The notes beneath the pieces are model-generated. The model was given only the letters and a program-made list of their open reading frames with translations. It ran no database searches and had not been told where the DNA came from. Source: Acanthaster planci (Eukaryota > Echinodermata > Asteroidea > Valvatida > Acanthasteridae). From it: a stretch of 42,528 bases of DNA. Both the position numbers and the translations under genes were made by a program. Location of the stretch: NCBI RefSeq assembly GCF_001949145.1, contig NW_019091402.1, forward strand, positions 1,032,833 to 1,075,360. Direction: 5' to 3'. Within the stretch, counting starts at the first letter, position 1; every line of letters starts with the position of its first letter. This document shows positions 25,301 to 37,300 of this stretch, piece after piece.

Positions 25301-28300
25301 AAGAGTAACACGTATCCGTGGGGAGTTTCTGGAGCCACTAGCCATCGGCGTCCATACGTGCACATTTCTAGCTCCAGCCATGTACCTCTGACAGCATCTT
25401 AGTTCCTATCACTGAAAACTCTGTCCCTCTCTATCCCTGTGCTCTCGTTCCTTTTGATTTACACCTTTCAAGCCGATCATTGTAGCCAGGTTTATTATAC
25501 ATCTACTTTGTTTCAGACCCAAGAGTCGTCGCTCCACTACTGTGCCAGAGCAGGCAACAACAACATCATGCTGAAGATGGTGAACCACCTGGGACCCAAC
25601 CGGACCCAGCTCGCTGTCAACAGACAGAGCAAGGTACCGGTAGCCATCCTGACAAACTGTTATCAGGAAGACAAGTCTTCCTGCAGTAGCCTTCGGGCAT
25701 TCCTCAACTTCCACCACAAACTGGTACTTGTTCCGGTACATACGTGTGAACTTTTTCTGGATTCCTGACATTTCAGGCGAAGCTGTCAAGTCCATCTCCC
25801 TGCTAGGGAAAACGTCCAACACGATCCAGATTCCAAATGCCCGGCATCTGTGTCTGTTTTCGATCTCATCTTCTGACTGGTGCTTGTTCAAATGACCACA
25901 AGATCCATTGAATAAATGGTCTTGATGATAGATTCACCCTTGTCTCGAGTCCTACATGTACATTGAATTATCAGTTTTGTGGTTGGATGTACATAGAAGC
26001 AATTTTTGTGGGGTTTTATGGTTTTTCTGCTTGCTTTCTCAGTTACAGTTTCTGCTTTTTTGGTTGTTAGAATGGCTGGTCCCCCCTCTTGGTTGCCAGT
26101 GAAGAAGGCCACGTTGAAATTGTCAAACTCCTCCTTCAGAGCAATGCCAGAGTGGATGTGTTTGACGAGGTTTGTATGTTTCACGAGGTGATGTCAATTC
26201 TAGAATGGAACGCAGTGTTCGTAGCTTGATGGCGCAGTGTCTTAGGCCTAGTCTGTCTTATTCTTAGGATTGTTGAAGAAATCATAAGCTTGCGGAAACT
26301 CCCTTTACTCAATTTTCTGGTTGGCCCAGGAGTGTGATCTCTTGAGGATTTTTCCGAATGCGGCATTTTAACCCCCACGATGTGGAATTTGATATGTGTT
26401 GTCATTGAAGTTTTTCTACTTCGTAGCACACTGTACAAACCATTAGCAAGTAAAGACCTATCCGGCTTGCTGACTGCTGTCCTCAATTGACCTTTTCATT
26501 CTGAATGCCTTGGTCGTTTCTCGTCTCGCAGCACGGCAAGGCAGCCCTCCACCTGGCCGCCGAGAACGGCCACAGGGAGGTCGCCGACATCCTCCTCTGG
26601 CACAAGGCCTTCGTCAACGCCAAGTCCAAGCTGGGCATCACCCCGCTCCATTTGGGGGCGCAGAACGGTCACAACGAGCTGGTCAAGTTGCTGATCTGCA
26701 CCCACAGTGCCACCATCGATGCCCTCTCCCTGGTATGTTGAAGTTTGCATGTTGTGAAATCAGCAGGGACCGTTACCATTTCACACCCTCATGGTGCCCA
26801 TGGGTTTCTATTAGAATGCCTATACCCAAGCAAATGAAACTCCTAGAACCATAGGCCAGTTTCCAAAAGCTGCTATCTGCCCCGAGCGGAAGTGCGCCCC
26901 CAGTCGGCGAAAGAAAGATAGGTGGTTACAAGCGGGTTCTTGCAAGTGTTCTGCGTGTACGCAAAGACCATACATGCCGCAGTAAATTAGCTACACGTAT
27001 TCAACGTGCTCCAGGTCAAACGTGCATATACTTGCGCACCTCATGAAGCGCCTATGCGGTGAGTACCAAAAACATGCCCTGTGTTGTTCCACTCGGAGCG
27101 GATTAAGAGCAGTTCAAGTCTGCATGGCATGGAAAGGTTTGGCCTAACCAGTTACCAGCCAAACATGCACCCAAGTCAGTTGCCTGTTACTGGCTCTCGA
27201 CTTCTTCTCGCTCAGTGAGATAATCAGCTGAGCAGTGTTTTCATCATCTAAAGATGAGATTAAATTCCCAACCTTCTCTTTGATTTCGTTGTGTAGGCGA
27301 AGAAGACGCCCCTCCACTTAGCCGCCCAGAGTGGCCAATTGGAAGTCTGCGAGACACTGCTGAAATTGAAATCCGACCCCAACTCTAGCGATATGGTAAG
27401 CCAGTCATCCAAAATTTCACCTAATTAAAGAGAATTACTCTCATCTCATTGTCAACTCATTCCCTTGACTTCTGATCAATTGTTACGTTGGGCATTGTGA
27501 CTGTAAAAATCAAGGTAGATTCAAACATATCTGAATTATTGCCACGAATACCCCGATCAGTTCCCAATAAAAATTCTTTATTATTATTATTAACCATTTC
27601 TGGTCAACCTACCCTAAGGCTTTATCAAAGCAAAACATGTTTTGCTTGCTTAAATTTGGCTTGTGTGATTTGCTTTATTTTTTACGTGTATCCAGCATAG
27701 AATTTGATCAGCAGTGGTGCACTTCTACCTTTTCTTGCAGTGCATTTATTTTGCCACCGTACAGGACAGTTATATGGAACTTTATTCGTTTGCCTTTTGG
27801 TAGGACAGGTCTCGGGCAGTGCTGTTGAGAAGGAATTTTTGAGCTATTAAACTGTCTAGATCAACTCGGATCTGCTGAATTTCAATTCCACGTTGTACAG
27901 TTGTTTGATTCAGCAGGGGCACAATATCCCACAATTGTTCAGATTGCCGGATTTTTGCTCACCCAGAGTTTGAATTTTTCGATGTTTGCAAATACCCTTT
28001 CTGGTTTGCTGCTTGTCACGCTTTGTTACACAAACAAGGGGGCAAAACTCCACCAGCGACTAAAAGCTCCATTAACCCTAACCCTCCTGAATCCTTCACC
28101 TGTTGGAGGATTGAGGAGGGTTAGGGTTAGTGACTAAAAGCACCCAAAAGTCAGTGTTTTCTTGTAATTGCTACAACCCTTCTACTGGATGTTTTGTGGA
28201 TTTCTCATCAACCCCCAGTCCTGCCAGTCGTACCCTTATTCAGGTCTGCAGAGCCCAGTTACCGTCACATTACATTGTACTAGATGTGTAAACATAAGTT

Positions 28301-31300
28301 CTTTAAGGGATTTGCCTTTGAACTGATACAGTACATGCACTTGTTTGTGTGTAGAACAATTCTGATATGAAGCAGTCATGAGCGAATTCCTTTTTCGTTT
28401 TGTGGCTGTGCAGTCAATGGCATTTCCGTGTTGCCAGGGTTTAACATACCTCTGCATGTTGCATTCTGCAAAATGCCGGAACTCTGTATCTTGGGCACGA
28501 CCATTACATTTTGATTAAACAACCGCCTTTGGAAAGTACCGGTACATTAACAAGCCATCGTGGTAAGAATGAATTTGCCACACTTGGAGCTGGTCCAAGA
28601 ATGGTTCATACCGAAAGTTGTGGCTTTATTTCCAATAAATTGCAGAAATTCTTTATAATTTGTTCTGAATGTTTAAACTCGCCACGGAGCAGTATTATGC
28701 TCTGATGAAAGTCTGTCCATAGCCTCTGGCAGTTTGTCTTTACCCTGCAAACTCAGGTTTGTGTCATCTCGTTGCTCCATGCCAGTTGCTCACTCATTAC
28801 CCCTTAAATATTTCATCCGTTGTTCATCCATTATTTATCACTAGTTGAGAGTTGACAATGTAAGTAACCATGGCAACATCTCATCCTCATTTCATCATTT
28901 GTTTCCCCTCTTCCCCAGAGTCTGCTCGATGAACCTATTCCATCTAGTCTCTCCTGTGTGTTTCTGTGAATTGATATGAAACCAGAGAATGAGTCCACTG
29001 TTTGTAAACTACGCTAGAATTTTTGTTCCCCAAGAGAATGCTTGCGTTCGTAGCATGGCATGACACAACTTCAGTTTCTGTCGTGTTTATAATCTGCTGT
29101 AACAGAGGGTATACTAATTGCTTGCATTCCATTTTCCCTGACACGTGTGATACGTTCTGATTCGAATGTGAACCTTCACTTGTGAAGAATTCCTGATAGC
29201 TTCTTGAACCTTGTAGTATGTAGAAGTGATTCTTTGTACACATGGTTGTGAAGTAAAGATTTAGTGCTGGGGGAACGTGGAGATGGATGCGTCCCCCAAG
29301 ATCTTGGCTGTCCCATCAAACAACTTTTCTGAAACCTTTCACGCATGTAAACACGTCTACATGAGCACATGACCACACCTCTTAACTGTCAATTCAGACC
29401 TGAAAAGGATATTGTTGCGGTCATTTATATCTGGGCCTCTCGTGCGTGCCTTCCCATGCACTGAGCTCATGTCAGTTGGAAAATTTAAATCTTTGGCCTG
29501 CCCATCTCATAAGGACGCTGCATTCTACTTCCATAAACTTGGTAGAGAAATGACCAAAAGACTTTCGCAGAGACATTCGGGATTGGGACAGTAATAGAGT
29601 TTATTTTTGTAATACTGGAAGCAGTTTTTTAAGGTTAACCCTAACCCCCTAGGCCTTTTTACTAGGAACCATCCTCAATCCTCCAAAAGCCTCCCAAATT
29701 TTTAAAACAATTTTTTGGAGGTGTGCCTACTGCCTCAATCCTTCAAAATCCTCCGGCAATTCCCGTTACTAAAGGCAGTGCAAATGGCATTCTTGAGCTG
29801 TGCAGTTGATTCAAAAGAAATATTGGATGCTTGACTAAGCAAAAACAACACAAGGTCTAATCCATGACCTTCAGGCATGGCCTCCTTTGCAATAAGCCAT
29901 GCACTTTTGACATTCACCTCGATCCTCCAAAGTCCTCCAAAACCGCCCACAGGATTTTGGAGGGTTAGGGTTGAGTCATCATTTATTGACGTGAACAGTG
30001 GCCCAAGCACTCACTTACTTCTCATCCATCTCTTGAAACCAGACTCATAAGTCAACTGACCCTTTCGTGGACTCAACTTCAATTCAGATTAAACCGTTTG
30101 CTCGATTCTGCAAACCATGTAATTTTTTAGTAGTCAACTTCTTTTGTTCAGGGATTGGACTTTTTATTGATACTGGTATGTTCTAAACTGTTTTGTAATC
30201 GGTCACGGCTTGTCAATTACCTCACAGCATGGTCAGACTCCATTGCACCTCGCAGCCAAGAACGACCATGCCGAAATCGTCAAGCTCTTCTTGAAACACA
30301 AGCCGGAGCTAGTCACAATGGCCAACTCGGTGAGTTCACCATGGACCTCTTTTCTTTCTGTAATTGCAATCAATGATATTTCCTTAAGTTAGTGGGCCAT
30401 TTCTGTTTACTGAAATAAGATAAATAAATCCATCTGTCGATATTCATAAGATGTGACTTGTGCATGGGGAAATGTTAAGTTTTATGTTAGAAATATTGCT
30501 CTTTTCACACGTAAATTTATAGCACTTTATACCCAGTATTGTTCAAGGTCTTGAAAAAGTCTCAAGCTTACTTAGGGTTACTAAAACTAAAAAACTGTGG
30601 ACACTTCTGTTAGCCATTGATGAACTGAAAACCAAATGGACAGTGCAAATTTGTTTCTAATCCAACCGGGTCGACCAAACATAGAAGGCAAAGGAAGACC
30701 TTTTGACCTTGCTGGGAATCAAACCAGGTGGCCAAAATTTGGAGGCCTAGGAAGAGTCCTTGACTTGGGTGGGCATTGAACCTGGGTGGCCAAAATTGGA
30801 AGGCAATGGAACAACCCTTGATCTGCATGGACGGTACATGGGGGTATGAATTGAACCAGGGCAAATAGGAAGGCAAAGGAAGAACCTTTAGAAGGACACG
30901 GGACTTGGGTTGGAGTCAAACCCAGCCCCCCCAAGATGGAGGACAGTAGACTGCATTTAAATGTTAAGACTGTGGCTGTATTACACACGCATCCATGGAA
31001 GCCACTAGCTAGCCACTTACTAACGGCTACGGCTACAGCCCATAGGCACATGTTATACTCTCTCAGCCACAGCAAGTGGATATGGGCACGGCCCTATTAA
31101 ACTGTTGCATCTTATGGCTAATAGTCTCATTAATTTCCTTGTGCGTCATCTCGGCAGGATGGGTCTACATGTGGGCACATCGCCGCCTCCAAAGGGAGTG
31201 TGGCTGTCATCAAGGAACTCTTGCGCTTCAACAAAATCGGCGTATGCACAGCTAAGAACAAGGTCAGCAAATGAATCTTCCAGCTCCCCACCAATGCTTC

Positions 31301-34300
31301 GTTTGGAGAGATGCGTTGAAATTTTGGCATCATCTTCCTTGAATACCAAAATATTGATATATTATGCTTGATAAAGTCAGTGATATCAAATCATTGGTAT
31401 GACTTTGTTGCCAACAAAAATTTGAAAAAGTAATTTGAAATTTACTACTGCAATACTTATATCGGTCACTCAACAGACCAACGACTCTACAGCGTTGCAC
31501 CTAGCGGCCGCGGGAGGTCACAAAGACGTGGTGTCTGTCCTGATCGATAATGGAGCCTCACCAACTGAGGAGAATGCTGTGAGTGGCAATTGATATTTAC
31601 AATACTCTACAACCCCTGATTATCGTGCTTGTACATGTATTCTAAAAAAGTTAGAAATATGCAGTTGCTGCCTTGATAAACCAAGCCGGTGTCATAGGAA
31701 ATTAGGACCCCTTGAAAGCCTGTCCTTTTCTTTAGTATGGACTCCCAGCCCACACGTCGCTGCTAGTAATCATTGTTTCAAATTGTATATAGTATGATTC
31801 AGGGCCAGAAAGTTTGTAGGTGAGCAAAGTATCAATATGCCTGACGTTTTGATCCGAGCAAGAATCGTTCTCCGCTTCTTCATAGGACGGGATGACTGCA
31901 ATCCATCTGGCTGCCAAGAACGGCCACGTCGGCGTCCTGGAGTCACTGAAGGGCAAGGTGTCCTGGAAGGCCCCCAGTGTCAAGACGGGCCTGACGGCGC
32001 TGCATATTGCCGCCCACTACGGCCAGAGCGACTTTGTCCGGGAGATGCTGACCAAGGTGCCGGCCACCATCCGCAGCGAATCGCCCGCATCTATGCCAGG
32101 GGACCTCAAGGAAATCTCCATTCACGATGTAAGACCTTATTCCGTCTTTTATACAATATTGGGTGTTGGGAACAACGGTATTCCAATTGCCTCTGCCTCA
32201 GGAGCCATTCAAGTTAACACCGCTGATTTCTTAAAAATGGGTAAATTAAATCAGATGTCATTTTCGGCAAATGACCACAGCCACCTGCCTGAAATTCGCC
32301 GGGACCTTCTTCTGGTTCAACTTGGGACTGTATCTTTACTGTATCTTTATAATGTTTACAGTATGTAAAACTTCAACCTGTGTGCCACAAATTAACCCCA
32401 ATGGTTCCAATACCATAGATTTATAATAAATGATATATAAGCAAGCCCAATACAGTGAGATTACATGTGTATTCAGAATGTTTACACTGTCGTTTTGTAA
32501 ATGAAATTTTGTGTGCATGTGGTGGTATTTTTAGCATGGCTTGACTCCCCTTCATCTTGCGGCACAGTCTGGCCACGAGGGCCTCGTCAGGTTGCTCCTA
32601 AACTCTCCTGGTGTCCAGCCCGACGTACCAACCCAGGAACAGGTATGTACGCGCAGCGCCCGCTGCCGACTTATACAGTACTCTATGAGGACCCCAAATT
32701 TGCCTTGTTTGGACCTGCTTCCCGAAACCGAGTGCCAAGTACGTTTCGTAAAACCTAAGTTCTGCGATGCCAGGAATTCTCATTTTACCAGAAAGCCTGA
32801 ATTCAGGCAGCTGAACTCGGGTTTTTGGCCGAGTCATACCAGGATTTCAAGCATCCCTCTTCATCCACCGTAATATTCCTGGAGGAAACTCCAGCAGTAA
32901 GCAAATACTATCACCTGATTGAACGGCACGTGGGGTACATCTCACCGTGCCTGAACTTTGACAAAGTTAATGTAGCCAATGTGGTATGTAGTTTTATGAA
33001 GTTATAAAACCTTGTTTTCCAGTTTTAATTGTTGAAATGGACCGATTGCACCTGCTAAATCAAGGATCTATAGTGGGTATCACTCCCATACGGTAGCAAA
33101 GTGTGTTTGGAGTGTTGTTTACAAATGGTGAAACCGATTTATGGTATAGTACCCAGCACATCAGTAGGATGAGTACAGTACCCTCCACTGGCTTCAGGTT
33201 TTGTAAATGATACTTATGAAACCCTCTGCTTGTGGTGGACTCTGTGTTTGTTCTTCTTCTTCAGTACGTAGCAACAGATTCACTGAATCCATGTATATCC
33301 TCGGGAGAAGACAGAGCGACACAAAATTAATTTAAGTTCCTATCCCTGGATCTGATAAACTCAGGAACCTGATCCCCAAAAGAGCTGATTGACATTGTTG
33401 AGACTATTGTATCTGGAAGCGTGTTTCAATCTCTACAAGTTCTGGGTACAAAGGAATTCGTATGCGCTTTAGTTCTGCTGTGCGGCAAATCAAGTTGAGA
33501 ACTATCAATTTGAGAACTATTTCCAGTGACTGTTCTACGTTGTTGACTATAGGTCAGGTGACTTAGCAGGTGCAATTGGTCTTTTAGGGCTTAAACGAAT
33601 GAGTTACTTCAAATCCCAGTCTAGTGTGGAGATAAGCCCCATGGCAGTAGGGGCATTCATTTGTCCCGCAGATTACTACACAAAATGTGGAGTAGTCACC
33701 TGCAGTGTTGACATATTGCTGCAGGTGCCTAATTGATGATGTCAACTTTTCTGCTGCAAAGATTTTGGTTTCCTGGTTTCAGACCGGGGGCCAGATTTTT
33801 AAAAGAGATATTCGCCTCATGTATTCCTGGCTTAAAATTTGTTTCTCTAGGGGACGATTCCTCTGCACCTGGCCTCCCAGAGTGGCCACACGGCCGTGGT
33901 GGGTCTCCTTCTCAGCAAATCCACCACGCAGCTCCACGTAAAGGACAAGAGGGGACGCACTGGGCTCCACCTAGCTGCAGCCAACGGCCACTATGACATG
34001 GCATCCCTGCTTCTCGGGCAGGGCTCGGACATCAACGCCTTCGATAAGGTGAGCTCGAAAAATGAGGCTTGGAAAAAATAAACTGTATGAACCATGCCAT
34101 TTGGACGGGTGAACAGACCTTTTATTCTATTGTTGCGAGATCAAGATGCAGTTTTAAGAAAGGCCTCACAGATCCTTCAAAATACACTAGTTTTTAAAGA
34201 TTTTGCAGGATGGTGGAAGGTAGAGCCCAGCCACTGTTACTCTACCTGGGGCTTGATGCCCCACGACAGTTAAATGTGAAAAAAATTGTGCTATTGGTTT

Positions 34301-37300
34301 CCTGCACAGTTGAGTGTTTTACAGGATTCCGGAGGGTTTCTTGCAACAAATGCCTAAGATTTTTGCTACAAAAAAATTCAAATCAATTAAGTTTCATTTT
34401 ACAGGTATGCCTTTTATCTCCGATAAGTTCCTCTGTGGATGGAGTATATGAATATTCTTATTAAAAAGAAACATTGAAAAACATGGTAGTTAAATTATGT
34501 AGACTAATTAAGATGTTCTCCTGTGACCTACAGAATGGCTGGACACCTCTCCATTTTGCAGCAAAGGCCGGCTTCCTCAATGTCGTGACGCATTTGGTGG
34601 AGAGTGGCGGCTCACCAAAGTTTGAGACCAAGGTGACCCTACTTTTTGCACAAAGATATCAAGTTGTTAGGGGTGATCAGAAAGTTGGACAGAATATGGA
34701 CTTGGTACTGAGATCTTTCAGAAATCTGTCCCAGTGGCTCATACAGTGAATCAGTTCTTGATATTAAATTAGTGGTTACATTTTATAGAGCTCATGAGAT
34801 GGGAGTTGTCACGAAGGGCTTTGTCCTTCTGAAAATTGACCTTTGCACTCTTTCAAATTTTCAATAGAAAATCTTCCACTTGTCATCAGTCCACTGCCCA
34901 ATTAACGAATGCCCTTCTTTGCCACTGCAGTAGACGACACAAACATTTTTGACCCACCCTAACAATATTAAATTGACTACATGTCACCCGTCACAAGAGT
35001 CATTTGTATCATGTAAATCATCGATTATTGCGTTTTGCTTTGATATTTGTGTATTCTGTCAGGATGGGAGAGTAGCCATTTGCTACGCGGCAGCAGCTAA
35101 TCATCTCGCCGTGCTCAGCTACCTGATGAAGAAAGAACACAACACACAGCACCTGATGGAGGACAGGAAGGTAAGATTACCTGACGTGGAAAGCAGGACA
35201 GCGTGGGTTAACAGGCACGGATCCGCCCCCTGCCAATTTTCCTGTCTGGGACTTATAATCTAAAGCAGGAAGGCCCCCTAAAAGCGTAAACTATGTAGCA
35301 GTCTAATGTTGTGGTTATGGATAAGGACAAAACAACATCAGCAACAGCGACAACTACATTTTGTAACCCTCCCCTGTGTGAATAAATCTTTCCTGAAACA
35401 CCCCTAGCCAAAAAATGCTGTACCTGCCCCTGGTTTAAGTCACTCCTCTGTACATGTAGAGAGTGGACTGATCACATTCAGCATTTAAGAGGCCATCTTG
35501 GCAAAGAGCAGGACTGTATTGATTTGAACCCCTCCAATGTAGCTAGCCAAATCATAACATTCCAGCAGTTAAGGCCAACTCTCACCCTTGAGTGGAATCT
35601 CATGAGTTCAAACCTTCTGGTGTGGCTAGGGGGGCTGACCACGTTCCAGCATTGCAGACCAACTCAACCTGTGAGCTGAATTACATGGGTTTGACCCCCT
35701 TAGCTAGTGGAATCATTACATTCAAGCAATTTTTTAACTTAGGAGCAGCCTTCAGAAATGAGGAATCCGTCTATTACTTTTATTATACTACCATAATAGC
35801 AATTTTGAATTGGCTTTGATCTTATTTACTCAAGTGTATTTTCATTTGCTTCCAATTAAATTACGGGTGTGATCATTTTATCGCCAGTTTGTTTTTGATT
35901 TAATGGTGTGCGGCCGCTACAACAACAACGAGTCCATCCAGGAGTTCATTCTGCGATCGCCAGCTCCCATCAATACAGCAGCCAAGCTCTCCAAGAACTT
36001 CCGGCAGCAGTCGGCCAGGGAGAAGGAACGGGCCCGGGACCTGACAGAGGCCAGCGCCTTCTGCGAGTGCATGGCGGTGGACCTGCTATCAGTCTCAGCC
36101 AGCACCAGCAGCGCCGGCCACCTGCTGCGCTCGGTGGACAGCCGGGGCATCACCTTCCTGGACGTTCTCATCGAGTGCGAGGACAAGGAGGTGGTGGCAC
36201 ACCCTTCAGTGCAGCGCTATCTTTCCGATCTGTGGATGGGCAATCTGACCTGGGCATCCTGGCAGATCCTCCTCCTGTTCCTAGTCTTCATCATCTTGCC
36301 ACCCATTTGGGTCTTCTTTTCCCTCCCTCTAAAGTTACGTTTCAACAAGCTCCCCATCATCAAGTTCATGGGTTACCTGGTCTCCCACATCTACCTGATC
36401 ATCTTGCTGATCTTGACGACGGTGATCACCCCGTTCATCGAGGAATTCATCCGGACCAAGTCGCTTGTGCCCAACTGGTATGAGTGGCTTCTTCTAGTCT
36501 GGCTGACGGGTCTCCTGGTGTCGGAGATTACTAACCCAGGCGACCGGCAGGGCCTAGGCTACATCCGGGTTGTCACGCTGGCGTTCTCCTCGGTGGCCTG
36601 CATCATCCACATCGCTGCCATCCCCTTCAGCGACGACACCAAGCTCTACATGATCTATGCCCGCAACCAGTTCTTCGCCTGGTGCCTCCTCTTCACCTTC
36701 GCCGGCCTGCTGGAGTTCCTCTCCTTCCACCATCTCTTCGGACCCTGGGCCATCATCATCCGCGACCTCATGAAGGACCTGGTCCGATTCATGGTCATCC
36801 TGCTCATCTTCCTAGTTGGGTTTATGCTACACCTGTCGGCCGTCTACCAGCCGGTCACCGAGCAGACACCAGAGATGGCCAACAGCACAGACTCGATCCA
36901 GACCCCCATCGACACCTTTGTGGTGCTGTTCTTCTCCCTCTTTGGGCTGGTTGAGCCAGGGGATCTGCCCCCCACGATCCGGAGCCCACCCTTCACCACC
37001 GTCTTGGTCAAGTTCGTCTTCGGCACATATCTTATCGTGACCCTCATTGTCCTCATCAATCTGCTCATTGCCATGATGAGCGACACCTACCAACGCATCC
37101 AGGCCCAGTCTGACACAGAGTGGAAGTTTGGCAGGGCCAAGCTTATTCGTCAGATGAACAAGTCCTCCGCTACCCCGGCCCCCCTCAACATACTCACCAA
37201 GTTGGTCACGTACTGCAAAGCGGCCTACAAACACAAATGTTAGTATTCGGTCCTCAGTTTTCACTTACCAACAACAACCATTTAAATGAAAATCTGGTAT

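Larger units (their letters stand above)
27396..30227 (+). other. Intron 16, 2.8 kb, with two telomere-ended foldbacks
   Basis: Contains the 57-bp hairpin at 28073-28129 and the larger element at 29635-29974. Frames such as 27901-28137 or 28944-29243 (minus) show no domain. Confidence 0.7.

Noticed and set aside
32825-33007. 60-codon frame with GTATGT-like donor in intron 21, considered as an extra exon
   Set aside because: No ankyrin pattern, and repeats 25 and 26 are contiguous in the family.
36827-37264. 145-codon minus-strand frame opposite the pore exon, and other long frames overlapping exon 25
   Set aside because: GC-rich coding DNA produces long antisense and shifted shadow frames; only the plus frame matches the TRP family.
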